Positions 1 through 9,492 of a DNA stretch of 64,000 nucleotides are shown in pieces. This stretch comes from Achromobacter agilis. GTDB lineage: Bacteria > Pseudomonadota > Gammaproteobacteria > Burkholderiales > Burkholderiaceae_B. The position numbers were made by a program, and so were the translations under genes. How positions within the stretch are numbered: position 1 is the stretch's first letter; each line of letters starts with the position of its first letter. A model generated the notes under the pieces. That model was not told the origin of the DNA. It searched no databases and was given only the letters and a program-made list of their open reading frames with translations. Location of the stretch: assembly GCF_900496965.1 (NCBI RefSeq), contig NZ_UFQB01000005.1, positions 62,001-126,000 on the forward strand, read 5' to 3'.

Positions 1-985
1 CCGCGATGAAGACGTCCGGACGCACCGGGCCCACGCCGGGCCGCTCCCACCGCATCAGCGCCTCGACGCCTTCGCACCGGCCCGTGGCCCGGCCGTATAC
101 CGGCTGGTAATGCACCTGGAACTCGTTGGCCCGCATGGCGCGGCGCAATTGCTCCTTGAACGATTGCCGGTTGGCCTGCAGGCGGTATGCGCCCAGCGCA
201 AGACCCGCGCCGATCAGCAACGCCACCGGCAGATACGTCAGCATGGACTGCGACCACGCGTGCACGAGCGCTTCGGCGGGCGCCATGACGTTGACGGTCA
301 GGGCAGCCCCGCCCGGCCCGCGGACGGTTTCGTGGAACAGCGGCACGGTGTGCGCCGCCGAACGGCCCCAGGAGTCGCTGCGGATCGGAACGCCCTTGCC
401 CACGATGAGCTCAAGCTGCAGGTCGCCCATGGTGGCGACGGCATTCAGCAGGTCCTGCACATAGCGGCCGTCCACCTCGACGATGCCGCCGTAGCCGTCC
501 CGTCGGGATTTGCCGAGCAGGATGGCGGGCCGGTCCGGCGCCAGGGGCGTGCCGGCCACCGTGAGCGGCCAGCTGTCAGGCGCAAAACGGACGGGCCATC
601 TGCTGAAGTCGTCGATCGAGGCGTCCACCCCGCCCAATGCCGACGAACAATAGACGCGGCCATGGCCGGCGAGGACCAGGGACCGGAAGTAGGGGTTCAG
701 CGCGCCCCAGCGTTGCAGGTCGGGCAGCAGTTCGGCGCAGGGCCGCGACGCCAGCGCCGCCACGCGCTCCAGCATGTCGCCGGACTGGACCAGGATTCTT
801 TCGGCCTGGACGCGCACGATGCGCGCCGCGACGCCGGCCTCCTGGCGCTGCGCATTGTTCGCATGCAGCCAGGTCCACCCCACGCAGACGAGGATGGGAA
901 GCATCAGGGCCAGCGCCACTGGCAGATAGCGCCAGGACGGCGCGCCGACCGTCATTCCCGAAATAGGCAAATCGCCTTGCCGCAT
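1..985 (-). CDS. CSS-motif / EAL-domain c-di-GMP phosphodiesterase (partial, C-terminus off the window)
   Basis: The protein probably degrades cyclic di-GMP in response to periplasmic redox or disulphide state; this role is inferred from the CSS-EAL family. Translating from the ATG at 985 gives about 328 residues before the window edge. An N-terminal membrane helix (about 20-40) is followed by a periplasmic domain containing the Cys-Ser-Ser motif at 113-115 (context RVYCSSALGG), a second membrane helix near 250-270, and the start of an EAL domain (FQVHYQPVYG, then the signature GVEALMRWERPG). The reading frame is open to position 1, so most of the EAL domain, including the metal-binding residues, lies outside. 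It is tail-to-head with the tetR gene on the same strand, 58 bp downstream of its stop. Family assignment is firm; activity cannot be judged from the visible part. Confidence 0.88.
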   Translation of the reverse strand, partial: MRQGDLPISGMTVGAPSWRYLPVALALMLPILVCVGWTWLHANNAQRQEAGVAARIVRVQAERILVQSGDMLERVAALASRPCAELLPDLQRWGALNPYFRSLVLAGHGRVYCSSALGGVDASIDDFSRWPVRFAPDSWPLTVAGTPLAPDRPAILLGKSRRDGYGGIVEVDGRYVQDLLNAVATMGDLQLELIVGKGVPIRSDSWGRSAAHTVPLFHETVRGPGGAALTVNVMAPAEALVHAWSQSMLTYLPVALLIGAGLALGAYRLQANRQSFKEQLRRAMRANEFQVHYQPVYGRATGRCEGVEALMRWERPGVGPVRPDVFIA

Positions 986-1043
986 AGGTTGTCCGTGGCT
1001 GTCGCAGGCTCAGCCTGGATAGGACACTATGGCGGACCCGGCG

Positions 1044-1682
1044 TCAAGAAGGGCCGTCCGCCTGCGGCACAGCGGACGCGCGCAGCAATTCGCAGATCAG
1101 CGCCACATGCGCCTGCCGGCGTTCCGGCAGGTCGATGCGCTCGCCCGGGCCGAGCAGCGCGGACATGACGAGGGTATGGACGATGGGCGACAGCAACAGC
1201 CACGGATGATCCCGCGCCACGCAATCGCTGCACAGGCCGCGGGCCCGCGCGCGCTCCAGCAGCCTGGCGATGTCGGCCTGGTGCGTTTCCGCGGTATCGC
1301 TGCGCCAGCGCGCGGCCAGGTGGGGGACTCGACCGCTCTCGGCCAGCAGCAGGCGCAGGGTGCTAACCATGGCGGGATTGGCCAGGCTCACGTAGAGATG
1401 ATTGACGATGCGCTCGGCCAGATGGCGCGGCGTCGCGGCGCCGTCCACCACGGCGTCGACGTCCAGCCGCGATGGGCTCAGGTGGCGCGCCAGCAGGGCC
1501 TCGAAAACAGCCTCCTTGCTGTCGAAGTGCGCATACAGCCCCCCCTTGGACAGCCCTGCGCGCAAGGCGATGTCGTCCATCCGGGCGCCTGCATAGCCGG
1601 CTTGCGAGAATTCCTGCAGCGCGGCGTCGAGGATCTGCCCGACCCGCACGGCCTGCGGAAGACGACGACGCGGCGTGTTCAT
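1044..1682 (-). CDS. TetR/AcrR-family transcriptional regulator
   Basis: Cytoplasmic DNA-binding repressor, probably of the divergent efflux operon. The N-terminal helix-turn-helix (about residues 10-57) reads ILDAALQEFSQAGYAGA then MDDIALRAGLSKGGLYAHF, a textbook TetR domain; the remaining residues form the variable ligand-binding and dimerisation half, about 212 residues in total. The start is placed at 1682 because GGAGGGAGCAGG lies directly upstream; an upstream ATG at 1709 would add nine residues that are not TetR-like. The 14-bp near-palindrome at 1715-1728 in the divergent intergenic region is a plausible operator. The inducing ligand is unknown. Confidence 0.93.
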   Translation of the reverse strand: MNTPRRRLPQAVRVGQILDAALQEFSQAGYAGARMDDIALRAGLSKGGLYAHFDSKEAVFEALLARHLSPSRLDVDAVVDGAATPRHLAERIVNHLYVSLANPAMVSTLRLLLAESGRVPHLAARWRSDTAETHQADIARLLERARARGLCSDCVARDHPWLLLSPIVHTLVMSALLGPGERIDLPERRQAHVALICELLRASAVPQADGPS

Positions 1683-1714
1683 CCTGCTCCCTCCATGCAT
1701 GCGATTCATTAAAA

Positions 1715-1728
1715 ACCGACCAGTCAGT
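1715..1728. promoter_or_regulatory. Candidate TetR operator (near-palindrome)
   Basis: The sequence ACCGACCAGTCAGT reads almost the same on both strands (10 of 14 positions symmetric) and is flanked symmetrically by AAA and TTT. It resembles the GACCGACC/GGTC operators common for TetR regulators with tandem multidrug operons. It lies 33 bp upstream of the tetR start and about 150 bp upstream of the efflux operon start, where it could control both. Binding is inferred, not shown. Confidence 0.6.
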
Positions 1729-1734
1729 CTTTAA

Positions 1735-1750
1735 CTTGACCTAGGTCAAG
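1735..1750. promoter_or_regulatory. Perfect 16-bp palindrome resembling an FNR/ANR/DNR box
   Basis: CTTGACCTAGGTCAAG is a perfect inverted repeat containing TTGAC-N4-GTCAA, one base per arm away from the FNR/ANR consensus TTGAT-N4-ATCAA. It sits between the divergent tetR and efflux genes, next to the candidate TetR operator. This suggests oxygen- or nitric-oxide-responsive control of the efflux-phasin operon by a CRP/FNR-type protein. The palindrome is directly seen; its regulator is inference. Confidence 0.55.
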
Positions 1751-1878
1751 GAATGCGCAGGCGCGGCTCGGCACAATACAGGCATGACCTCGGTGTCGGG
1801 TCCGTCCCGGAGGCGGCGCCACAAGCCTGCCAGACCGGAACGGTCCCCGGCGCCCCCCCCGCGCTGGAGAGACCTCGC

Positions 1879-3354
1879 ATGACACGCCGCCCGTTTCCGG
1901 CCACGATCGCCGCGCGCCTCGCCCCCGCAGCCTTGCTGATGCTGCTGACCAGCGGCTGCGTTTCGCTGGCGCCCGACTACAACCGCCCCGCCCTGCCCGT
2001 GCCCGCCACGTATGCGCCCGACGATTCCGGCGCCGCGACGGCCACGGCCGCGGCCGATATCGCGTGGCAGGCCTATTTCCCGGATCCGGTGCTGCAAGGC
2101 CTCATCGCCACCGCCCTCGACAACAACCGCGACCTGCGCAACGCGCTGCTGCGCGTCGAGGAAGCGCGCGCGCTGTACGGCATCCAGCGCGCGGACCAGT
2201 TCCCCACCGTCGGCGTGCAAGCCGAGGGAGCCCGCTCCCGCGTGCCGGGCGACCTGAACCTCACCGGGCAGCCGCAGGTCTCGAGCCAATACCAGGTGGG
2301 GCTCGGCATGGCCAGCTGGGAGCTGGACTTCTGGGGCCGCGTGCGCAACCTGAAGGACGCCGCGCTGCAGAACTACCTGGCCTCCGACGCCGCCGCCCGC
2401 GCGGCCACGCTGAGCCTGATCGCGGAGGTGGCGGACAGCTACCTGTCGCTGCGCGAACTGGACGAACGCCTGGCGCTGACCCGCGAGACCATCGCCTCGC
2501 GCGAAGCGTCGCTGCGCATTTTCCGCCGCCGCTACGAAGTCGGCGCCATCTCGAAGCTGGATCTCACCCAGGTCGAAACGCTGTGGCAGCAGGCCAAGGC
2601 CCTGGGCGCGGACCTGGAACAGTCCCGCGCGGCGCAGGCCCATGCGCTGGAACTGCTGCTTGGCGCGCCGCTGGATCTGCCCAAGCTGCCGCCGCGGCTG
2701 GACGACAACGCCGTCATGCGCGACCTGCCGCCCGGCCTGCCTTCGGCGCTGTTGGTCAACCGCCCCGACATCGTCGCGGCCGAACACCGCCTGAAGGCCT
2801 CGAACGCCAACATCGGCGCGGCCCGCGCCGCTTTCCTACCCAGTATCACGCTGACCGGCGCCTTCGGCACCGCCAGCGCCGAGCTGGACGGCCTGTTTTC
2901 CGGCGGCAGCCGCGCCTGGAATTTCGCGCCCAGCATCAGCCTGCCGATCTTCGATGCCGGGCGGCGGGGCGCCACGGTGGACCTGGCAGAAGCGCGCCGC
3001 GATCAGGCCGTGGCCACCTACGAACAGACCATACAGACGGCGTTCAAGGACGTGTCCGACGCCCTGTCCGCCCGCCGCTGGCTGGCGGAGCAAGTGGAGG
3101 TGCTGCGCGCTACCGTGGCGGCGCAGAGCGAACGCGCCCGCCTGGCCCAGTTGCGCTACGACCATGGCGCATCCCCTTACCTGGAAGTGCTGGACGCCCA
3201 GCGCGACCTGCTTGCGGCCCAGCAGAAGCTCGCGCAGACGCGCCGCGCGCTGCTGTCCAGCCGTGTGAGGCTGTATGCGGCGCTGGGCGGCGGCACGCAA
3301 GCCGCCGCCCAGGCCCGCGCCGCCGCCGGCCCGCAAGACGCCAGCCCCCGATAA
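1879..3354 (+). CDS. Outer-membrane efflux lipoprotein, NodT/OprM family
   Basis: Outer-membrane channel of a tripartite exporter, about 491 residues. The N-terminus is a lipoprotein signal with lipobox LTSGC (Cys27), followed by the family hallmark [10 protein letters not shown]. Two OEP repeats follow; typical segments are [35 protein letters not shown] and [16 protein letters not shown]. The open frame extends upstream to 1753, but the ATG at 1879 with GGAGAGA just before it and the signal peptide directly after fixes the start. It is the first gene of the operon, 22 bp ahead of the HlyD adaptor, and would connect the ABC transporter to the outside. Substrate unknown. Confidence 0.95.
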   Translation: MTRRPFPATIAARLAPAALLMLLTSGCVSLAPDYNRPALPVPATYAPDDSGAATATAAADIAWQAYFPDPVLQGLIATALDNNRDLRNALLRVEEARALYGIQRADQFPTVGVQAEGARSRVPGDLNLTGQPQVSSQYQVGLGMASWELDFWGRVRNLKDAALQNYLASDAAARAATLSLIAEVADSYLSLRELDERLALTRETIASREASLRIFRRRYEVGAISKLDLTQVETLWQQAKALGADLEQSRAAQAHALELLLGAPLDLPKLPPRLDDNAVMRDLPPGLPSALLVNRPDIVAAEHRLKASNANIGAARAAFLPSITLTGAFGTASAELDGLFSGGSRAWNFAPSISLPIFDAGRRGATVDLAEARRDQAVATYEQTIQTAFKDVSDALSARRWLAEQVEVLRATVAAQSERARLAQLRYDHGASPYLEVLDAQRDLLAAQQKLAQTRRALLSSRVRLYAALGGGTQAAAQARAAAGPQDASPR

Positions 3355-3376
3355 CAGAGAACCGAGGATTCTTCCG

Positions 3377-4444
3377 ATGCGCCTGCCCACCCGAAAACTG
3401 GCCCCTGTCCTGGTTGTCCTGGCCGTTGCCGCCGCCGGCTTTTACGGCTGGCGGATGTTTTCCGACACCGGCCCGGGCGCCGGTTTCATCAGCGGCAACG
3501 GCCGCATCGAGGCCACGGAAATCGACGTCGCCGCCAAACTGGCGGGCCGCGTGCAGGAAGTGCTTGCCGCAGAAGGCGATTTCGTCGCCGCGGGCCGGCC
3601 GCTGGCGCGCATGCAGATCGACACGCTGCAGGCGCAGCGCGAAGAAGCCCGCGCGCAGCACCAGCAGACCGTCAATGCCGCGGCCAGCGCCCGCGCGCAG
3701 GTCGCGCAGCGCGAAAGCGACAAGCTGGCCGCCGAAGCCGTGGTGGTGCAGCGGGAAAGCGAGCTGGACGCCGCCCGGCGCCGCCTGGCGCGTTCGGAAG
3801 CCCTGTCCAAGGAGGGCGCCTCGTCCATCCAGGAACTGGACGACGACCGCGCCCGCGTGCGCAGCGCGCAGGCGGCCGTGCATGCCTCGCGCGCCCAGGT
3901 GAATGCGGCGCAGGCCGCGATCGACGCCGCGCGCGCGGCCCAGGTCGGCGCGGAATCCGCCATCACGGCGGCGCAAGCCACCATCGCGCGTATCGAAGCC
4001 GACATCGCCGACAGCGAACTGCGCGCCCCGCGCGATGGCCGCGTGCAGTATCGCGTCGCGCAGCCGGGCGAAGTCCTGCCCGCGGGCGGCAAGGTGCTGA
4101 ACATGGTGGACCTGTCCGACGTATACATGACATTCTTCCTGCCCGAGCAGGCGGCGGGCCGCGTGGCCATGGGGCAGGACGTGCGCATCATCCTGGACGC
4201 CGCGCCCCAGTACGTCATTCCCGCCAAGGTGTCCTTCGTGGCCAGCACCGCGCAATTCACGCCCAAGACGGTGGAAACCGCCAGCGAGCGGCAAAAGCTG
4301 ATGTTCCGCGTCAAGGCCCAGATCAGCCCCGAGCTGCTGCAGCGGCACCTGAAACAGGTCAAGACCGGCCTGCCGGGCGTGGCCTGGCTCAAGCTTGACG
4401 CCGACGCCCAATGGCCCGCCGGCCTGGAAGTCAAGGTGCCGTGA
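3377..4444 (+). CDS. HlyD-family periplasmic adaptor (membrane fusion protein)
   Basis: Links the inner-membrane ABC transporter to the outer-membrane channel. It has about 355 residues: an N-terminal membrane anchor ([18 protein letters not shown]), a lipoyl-type half motif ([20 protein letters not shown]), a long alpha-helical hairpin rich in Ala, Gln and Arg (about 75-210), then the second lipoyl and beta-barrel region ([20 protein letters not shown]). This arrangement matches YbhG/YhiI adaptors. Start at 3377 with GAGGA eight bases upstream; an in-frame upstream extension to 3275 lies inside the preceding gene and lacks adaptor features. Its stop overlaps the next ATG (ATGA), implying translational coupling. 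Confidence 0.94.
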   Translation: MRLPTRKLAPVLVVLAVAAAGFYGWRMFSDTGPGAGFISGNGRIEATEIDVAAKLAGRVQEVLAAEGDFVAAGRPLARMQIDTLQAQREEARAQHQQTVNAAASARAQVAQRESDKLAAEAVVVQRESELDAARRRLARSEALSKEGASSIQELDDDRARVRSAQAAVHASRAQVNAAQAAIDAARAAQVGAESAITAAQATIARIEADIADSELRAPRDGRVQYRVAQPGEVLPAGGKVLNMVDLSDVYMTFFLPEQAAGRVAMGQDVRIILDAAPQYVIPAKVSFVASTAQFTPKTVETASERQKLMFRVKAQISPELLQRHLKQVKTGLPGVAWLKLDADAQWPAGLEVKVP

Positions 4445-7182
4445 TGGCTCCCGCGGAAACCGCCCCTGTCGTCAGGCTGTCCGGCGTCAGCCTGCGCTAT
4501 GGCGAGACGGTCGCGCTGGACGGCATCGCGCTCGACATCCCCGCCGGCCGCATGGTGGGGCTGATCGGCCCCGACGGCGTCGGCAAGTCCAGCCTGCTGG
4601 CCCTGGTGGCCGGCGCCCGCAAGGTGCAGGAAGGCAAGGTCGAGGTGCTGGGCGGCGACATGGCCGGCAGCCGGCACCGCGATGCCGTCTGTCCGCGCAT
4701 CGCCTACATGCCGCAGGGCCTGGGCAAGAACCTCTATCCCACCTTGTCCGTCGAGGAAAACCTGCAATTCTTCGGACGCCTGTTCGGCCATGACGAGGCC
4801 GAGCGCCGCCGGCGCATCGACAGCCTGACCCGCAGCACCGGCCTGTCGGCGTTCCTGTCGCGCCCGGCCGGCAAGCTTTCCGGCGGCATGAAGCAGAAGC
4901 TCGGCCTGTGCTGCGCCCTGATCCACGATCCCGATCTGCTGATCCTCGACGAACCCACCACCGGCGTGGACCCGCTGGCGCGCGCGCAGTTCTGGGACCT
5001 GATCAACCAGATCCGCCGGGAGCGCAGCGGCATGAGCGTCATCGTCGCCACGGCCTACATGGACGAGGCGGAGCGCTTCGATTGGCTGATCGCCATGGAC
5101 GAAGGCCGGGTGCTCGCCACCGGCACGCCGGCCGAACTGGAACGGCGCACCGGCGCGGACTCCCTGGAAGCGGCCTTCATCGCGCTGCTGCCCGAGGCCA
5201 AGCGGCGCGGCCACAAACCCGTGGAAATCGTGCCGCTGGCGGTCGGCGACGACGCCGAGATCGCCATCGAGGCGCGCGACCTCACCATGAAGTTCGGCGA
5301 TTTCGTCGCGGTAGACCACGTCAATTTCCGCATCCGGAAAGGCGAGATATTCGGCTTCCTGGGCTCCAACGGCTGCGGCAAGTCCACCACCATGAAAATG
5401 CTGACGGGCCTGTTGCCCGCCAGCGAAGGCCAGGCCTGGCTGTTCGGCGCGGAAGTCGACCCCAGGAACATCGATACCCGCCGCCGCGTGGGCTACATGT
5501 CGCAGGCGTTCTCGCTGTACGGAGAACTGACCGTCCGGCAGAACCTGGTGCTGCACGCGCGCCTGTTCCACGTGCCCGAACCCGAGATCCCCGCGCGCGT
5601 GGACGAGATGGTGGCCCGCTTCGACCTGGGCGACGTGCTGGACACCCTGCCCGAGAACCTGCCTATGGGCGTGCGCCAGCGCCTATCGCTGGCGGTGGCC
5701 ATGGTGCACCGCCCTGAACTGCTGATCCTGGACGAGCCGACCTCGGGCGTGGACCCGGTCGCGCGCGACGGCTTCTGGCGGCTGCTCATCGCGCTGGCGC
5801 GGCAGGACCAGGTCACCATCTTCATTTCAACGCACTTCATGAACGAGGCGCAGCGCTGCGACCGCATGTCGCTGATGCACGCCGGCAAGGTGCTGGTCAG
5901 CGCCTCGCCCGACGAGATTACCCGCATGCGCGGCGCCAAGACGCTGGAAGAAGCGTTCATCGCCTACCTGATCGATGCCGGCGCGGGCACCCAGGCGGAA
6001 GCGGCAACGCCCGAAGACACCACGGCGCCCGAACCCGCCCCCGAGCCCAGGCGCCGCGGCTTCAGCCTGCAGCGCATGCTGAGCTACATGTGGCGCGAAT
6101 CGCTGGAGCTGCGGCGCGATCCCGTGCGCGCGACGCTGGCGCTGGCCGGATCGCTGCTGCTGATGTTCGTGATGGGCTTTGGCATCAGCATGGATGTGGA
6201 AGACCTGCGCTATGCTGTCATGGACCGCGACCAGACCGGGCTGAGCCAGAACTACAGCCTGAACCTCGCCGGATCGCGCTACTTCATCGAACGCCCGCTC
6301 ATCCAGGATTACGCCGACATGGACGCGCGCATGCGCAGCGGCGAACTGTCGCTCGCCATCGAGATCCCGCAAGGTTTCGCCCGCGACGTGCAGCGGGGAG
6401 CCAGCGCACAGATCGGCGTCTGGATCGACGGCGCGATGCCCCAGCGCGCCGAAACCATCCGCGGCTACGTCATGGGCATGCACCAGGGCTGGCTGATGCA
6501 GCAGGCGCGCGAACGGCTGGGCGCCAGCGCCACGCTGCCGGTCAGCATCGAAACCCGCTTCCGCTACAACCCCGACGTGCGCAGCCTGCCCGCCATGGTG
6601 CCCGCCGTGATCCCCCTGCTCCTGCTCATGATGCCCGCGATGCTGACCGCGCTGGCGGTGGTGCGCGAAAAGGAACTGGGCTCCATCATCAACCTGTACG
6701 TCACCCCCGTGACGCGGTTGGAGTTCCTGCTGGGCAAGCAGGCCCCCTACGTGGCGCTGGCGATGCTGAACTTCCTGCTGATGACCCTGCTGGCGGTGAC
6801 ACTGTTCGGCGTCCCGATCACCGGGAGCTTCCCCACGCTGCTGCTGGCCGCGCTGATCTACAACGTGGTGGCCACCGCCATCGGCCTGCTGGCCTCCACC
6901 TTTACCCGCAGCCAGATCGCCGCGCTGTTCTTCACCATGATCGGAACGCTGGTGCCGGCGGTGCAGTTCGCGGGGCTGCTCAACCCGGTGTCGTCGCTGG
7001 AAGGCGCGGGACGGCTGATCGGCCAGGTCTACCCCGCCACACACATGCTCACCATCAGCCGAGGCGTGTTCAGCAAGGCCCTGGATTTCTCCGATCTGCA
7101 GGGCGCGTTCTGGCCCTTGCTGGCCGCGATCCCCATCGTCCTCGGCGCCTCGGCGCTCCTGCTGAAGAAACAGGAGACCTGA
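4444..7182 (+). CDS. Fused ABC exporter: two ATPase domains plus ABC-2 permease (RbbA/YhiH-like)
   Basis: Inner-membrane ABC exporter component of about 912 residues with three modules. ATPase domain 1 has Walker [10 protein letters not shown] (about 42-50), signature LSGGMKQKL and Walker [11 protein letters not shown]. ATPase domain 2 has Walker [10 protein letters not shown] (about 307-315) and Walker [11 protein letters not shown], with signature-region variation ([12 protein letters not shown] rather than LSGGQ). A C-terminal ABC-2 permease with a large periplasmic loop starts near residue 570. This is the RbbA/YhiH architecture. It is encoded between the HlyD adaptor (ATGA overlap) and a separate ABC-2 permease, so the working unit is probably a heterodimer of permeases. 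The divergence of the second signature motif suggests one weakened ATP site. Substrate unknown. Confidence 0.94.
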   Translation: MAPAETAPVVRLSGVSLRYGETVALDGIALDIPAGRMVGLIGPDGVGKSSLLALVAGARKVQEGKVEVLGGDMAGSRHRDAVCPRIAYMPQGLGKNLYPTLSVEENLQFFGRLFGHDEAERRRRIDSLTRSTGLSAFLSRPAGKLSGGMKQKLGLCCALIHDPDLLILDEPTTGVDPLARAQFWDLINQIRRERSGMSVIVATAYMDEAERFDWLIAMDEGRVLATGTPAELERRTGADSLEAAFIALLPEAKRRGHKPVEIVPLAVGDDAEIAIEARDLTMKFGDFVAVDHVNFRIRKGEIFGFLGSNGCGKSTTMKMLTGLLPASEGQAWLFGAEVDPRNIDTRRRVGYMSQAFSLYGELTVRQNLVLHARLFHVPEPEIPARVDEMVARFDLGDVLDTLPENLPMGVRQRLSLAVAMVHRPELLILDEPTSGVDPVARDGFWRLLIALARQDQVTIFISTHFMNEAQRCDRMSLMHAGKVLVSASPDEITRMRGAKTLEEAFIAYLIDAGAGTQAEAATPEDTTAPEPAPEPRRRGFSLQRMLSYMWRESLELRRDPVRATLALAGSLLLMFVMGFGISMDVEDLRYAVMDRDQTGLSQNYSLNLAGSRYFIERPLIQDYADMDARMRSGELSLAIEIPQGFARDVQRGASAQIGVWIDGAMPQRAETIRGYVMGMHQGWLMQQARERLGASATLPVSIETRFRYNPDVRSLPAMVPAVIPLLLLMMPAMLTALAVVREKELGSIINLYVTPVTRLEFLLGKQAPYVALAMLNFLLMTLLAVTLFGVPITGSFPTLLLAALIYNVVATAIGLLASTFTRSQIAALFFTMIGTLVPAVQFAGLLNPVSSLEGAGRLIGQVYPATHMLTISRGVFSKALDFSDLQGAFWPLLAAIPIVLGASALLLKKQET

Positions 7183-7183
7183 G

Positions 7184-8308
7184 ATGCGGCACCTGGCCAA
7201 TATCTACCGCCTGGGCGTGAAGGAACTGTGGAGCCTCGCGCGCGACCCGATGATGCTGATCCTGATCTTCGTGTCGTTCACGCTGATGATCTATACGGCT
7301 GCCACCGCCGTGCCCGAGACGCTGCACAACGCCCCCATCGCCGTGGTGGACGAAGACGTCTCGCCCCTGTCGGCGCGCATCGTCTCGGCCTTCTATCCGC
7401 CGCATTTCACGCCGCCGGCGCTGATCACCTCGGCCGAGGCCGACGCCGGCATGGACGCGGGCCGCTATACCTTCTCCGTTGGCATTCCGCCCAATTTCCA
7501 GCGCGACGTGCTGGCGGGCAGGCCGGCGGAAATCCAGCTGAACGTAGACGCGACACGGATGAGCCAGGCCTTCACGGGCAGCAGCTACATCCAGCAGATC
7601 ATTACCGACGAGATCAACGAATTCGCCAGGCGGTACCGCGCGCCCACCGAGCTGCCGGTCGACCTGGCCGTGCGCATGCGCTTCAACCCCAACCTGACGC
7701 AGGCCTGGTTCGGCGCGCTGATGGAGATCATCAACAACGTCACGATGCTGTCCATCATCCTGACGGGCGCCGCGCTGATCCGCGAACGCGAGCACGGCAC
7801 GATCGAACACCTGTTGGTCATGCCGGTGACGCCGACCGAAATCATGGTCGCCAAGGTCTGGTCGATGGGGCTGGTGGTGCTGGCGTCCGCCGGGCTATCG
7901 TTGATATTCGTGGTGCGTGGCCTGTTGCACGTCCCGATCGAAGGGTCGGTGGCGCTTTTCCTTGCCGGCGCGGCGTTGCACCTGTTCGCAACGACCTCCA
8001 TGGGCATCTTCATGGCCACGCTCGCGCGCAGCATGCCCCAGTTCGGCATGCTGCTGGTGCTCGTGCTGCTGCCCCTGCAGATGCTGTCGGGCGGCACCAC
8101 GCCGCGCGAAAGCATGCCGCAGTTCGTGCAGGACATCATGCTGGCCGCCCCCACCACGCACTTCGTGGAGCTCGGCCAGGCCATTCTCTACCGCGGCGCG
8201 GGAATCGGTGTCGTATGGCAGCCGTTCCTGGCGCTGGCGCTGATAGGCACGATCCTGTTCGCGTTCTCTCTCGCGCGCTTTCGCAAGACCCTCAGCCAGA
8301 TGGCATGA
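7184..8308 (+). CDS. ABC-2 type permease (YhhJ/YbhR-like)
   Basis: Second permease half of the exporter, 374 residues, inner membrane. An N-terminal membrane helix (MMLILIFVSFTLMIYTA) is followed by a periplasmic domain of about 150 residues (APIAVVDEDVSPLSARIVSA), then five or six hydrophobic segments with the ABC-2 signature REREHGTIEHLLVMPVTPTE. The start lies one base after the stop of the fused ABC gene, so it is co-translated. The gene is the expected partner of the RbbA-like protein. It is followed 46 bp later by a phasin-like gene in the same direction. Confidence 0.94.
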   Translation: MRHLANIYRLGVKELWSLARDPMMLILIFVSFTLMIYTAATAVPETLHNAPIAVVDEDVSPLSARIVSAFYPPHFTPPALITSAEADAGMDAGRYTFSVGIPPNFQRDVLAGRPAEIQLNVDATRMSQAFTGSSYIQQIITDEINEFARRYRAPTELPVDLAVRMRFNPNLTQAWFGALMEIINNVTMLSIILTGAALIREREHGTIEHLLVMPVTPTEIMVAKVWSMGLVVLASAGLSLIFVVRGLLHVPIEGSVALFLAGAALHLFATTSMGIFMATLARSMPQFGMLLVLVLLPLQMLSGGTTPRESMPQFVQDIMLAAPTTHFVELGQAILYRGAGIGVVWQPFLALALIGTILFAFSLARFRKTLSQMA

Positions 8309-8354
8309 GGCCGAGTATTCGTTGCCCCTTACCACTCTTTTAAAAGGACGGATG

Positions 8355-8822
8355 ATGAAGAAAGCAACTGCCTCCATGCCCCTGGGCCTCGCCAGCGCCA
8401 ATGCCGCCTATTGCCAGCGCATGGCCCAGCTTGCCCAGGAAAGCCAGCAGCGCTGGATCGAGCTGGGCCGGCGCCTGGCCAGCGGCAACGCCGAGCAATA
8501 CCTGGCCACGCTGGCGCCGCTGCAACAGTCCGGCGACTGGCAACAGATCGCGCCCGCGCTGGGCGAAATCACGCGCAAGCAATGGCAAGGCCAGCTCGAA
8601 GCCAGCCAGGCCATCACGCACGCGCTGCTGGAAGAACAGGCCACGCTGGCCGCCGGCATCAGCGAAGCCATGACCGGTTGGCTGAAGCAGGCCGCCGGCG
8701 GCGGCATCGGGCTTGACGCCACGCCCATGGCGCAGATCTGGACCACCCTGTCCCAGCAGATGGCGTCCGCCTGCTCGGCCATGCGCGAGGCCAGCCAACC
8801 CGGCGCCCGCCACGACGGCTGA
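8355..8822 (+). CDS. Phasin-like protein (PHA granule-associated family)
   Basis: Small soluble helical protein of about 155 residues, rich in Ala, Gln and Leu, with amphipathic helices (for example CQRMAQLAQESQQRWIELG and QGQLEASQAITHALLEEQA). The pattern matches the phasin family, which coats polyhydroxyalkanoate granules or acts as a stress-related helper. Two adjacent ATGs occur (8352 and 8355); AAAGGA at 8343-8348 is better spaced for 8355. It follows the exporter genes and ends just before a very strong hairpin, so it is probably the last gene of that operon. Pairing of a phasin with an exporter and an FNR-like box suggests low-oxygen or stress physiology, which is inference. Confidence 0.72.
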   Translation: MKKATASMPLGLASANAAYCQRMAQLAQESQQRWIELGRRLASGNAEQYLATLAPLQQSGDWQQIAPALGEITRKQWQGQLEASQAITHALLEEQATLAAGISEAMTGWLKQAAGGGIGLDATPMAQIWTTLSQQMASACSAMREASQPGARHDG

Positions 8823-8833
8823 CCCGGCGGCGT

Positions 8834-8861
8834 CCCGCGGCGGGTTCACGCCCGCCGCGGG
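8834..8861. terminator. Strong GC-rich hairpin after the phasin gene
   Basis: An 11-bp perfect inverted repeat, CCCGCGGCGGG and CCCGCCGCGGG, surrounds a 6-base loop, starting 12 bases after the phasin stop. There is no T-tract. It probably ends the plus-strand operon and may also have ended the minus-strand LysR gene, whose ancestral stop codon falls in the loop. Confidence 0.6.
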
Positions 8862-9044
8862 CCCAGTTCCTCCAGTAGGGAAATCCACGAAAGCCCGGAC
8901 CTTCGCCACCATGTGGCGCGGCGAGGGATACACCACGTACACATAGGTTGCCACCGGGGTCCAGTCCGCCAGCGCGGCTTGCAGGGCCCCGCTGTCCAGA
9001 TCGCGCTGCACGTAGAGCCGGGGCACCAGGCTGATGCCGCAGGG
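8846..9044 (-). pseudogene. LysR regulator remnant (C-terminal fragment, frameshifted)
   Basis: Only the last 65 or so codons of a LysR-family regulator remain. Reading the minus strand from 9044 gives PCGISLVPRLYVQRDLD, then YVYVVYPSPRHMVAKVRAFV, typical of the C-terminal end of the LysR effector domain. Near 8878 one extra base shifts the frame; dropping it restores LLEELGPRRA and a stop at 8848-8846, the usual LysR ending. An in-frame TAG at 9047-9045 and the loss of the whole helix-turn-helix show that the gene is dead. It abuts the EamA remnant, as expected for an ancestral divergent pair. Confidence 0.8.
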
Positions 9045-9217
9045 CTATCCGCTCACGGTGGCAATGCTGCGTGCGCGGCCTGTCGGTGGCCGCAGCGGTC
9101 GCCGGCATCGCGGGGGGCTCGCTGCTGGTGCTGACGCCCGTCTCCGCGCTGGCGTTCACCTCCTGGCAACTGACGGCGGGCGGGCTGCTTCTGCTGCCCG
9201 CCCGCCGGCCGCTGTAG
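9034..9217 (+). pseudogene. EamA/DMT-family transporter remnant with internal deletions
   Basis: Three short pieces of an EamA-type membrane transporter are joined by deletions. At 9034 the frame gives GYPLTVAMLRARP, typical of the first EamA repeat. From 9071 a shifted frame gives LSVAAAVAGIAGGSLLVLTP, then directly FTSWQLTAGGLLLLPARRPL and a stop at 9215-9217. In an intact protein these segments are separated by many residues. The gene was divergent from the LysR remnant beside it. Assignment is by resemblance of the fragments to the family; function is lost. Confidence 0.68.
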
Positions 9218-9235
9218 CCACGCCATCGAAGCAGA

Positions 9236-9266
9236 CAGATCAGCCCTCTGCCTGTGCTGCTTTTTT
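9236..9266 (+). terminator. Possible imperfect hairpin with T-tract
   Basis: GCAGACAG and CTGTGCTGC can pair with a one-base bulge and are followed by seven T residues (9260-9266). It lies just after the EamA remnant and may be that gene's surviving terminator. Confidence 0.4.
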
Positions 9267-9332
9267 TGTAACTTAACCGTCAGCTGGGCATCCGGAAAAC
9301 AGCCGCTTTCGCCTATGAAAATCGCAGGGAAG

Positions 9333-9366
9333 GCGGATCAGCCCTCCAAACTGATCCGCTTTTTTT
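9333..9366 (+). terminator. Rho-independent terminator upstream of cioA
   Basis: A perfect 9-bp stem, GCGGATCAG and CTGATCCGC, with a 9-base loop, is followed by seven T residues. It insulates the cio operon from transcription through the decayed locus. The remaining bases to the cioA start (9367-9492) hold the presumed cio promoter, but no convincing -35/-10 pair was identified. Confidence 0.9.
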
Positions 9367-9492
9367 AATCATCTCTGAATCTGTACTGATAACGGCGGAA
9401 ACCCTACTGTCATGGCGTAGGACAAACTCCGCCAGCGCAGGCCGTCTTGTGGCGATTCCAGCGCGCTGGCTCCCGAAGTCAGGAATACCGCC

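Noticed and set aside
1753-1878. Upstream extension of the outer-membrane efflux gene
   Set aside because: The extra 42 codons have no homology and would bury the lipoprotein signal; the ATG at 1879 has an RBS and signal peptide.
8846-9044. Functional LysR regulator next to the phasin gene
   Set aside because: Only the C-terminal tail remains, with an upstream in-frame stop and a frameshift; recorded as a pseudogene.
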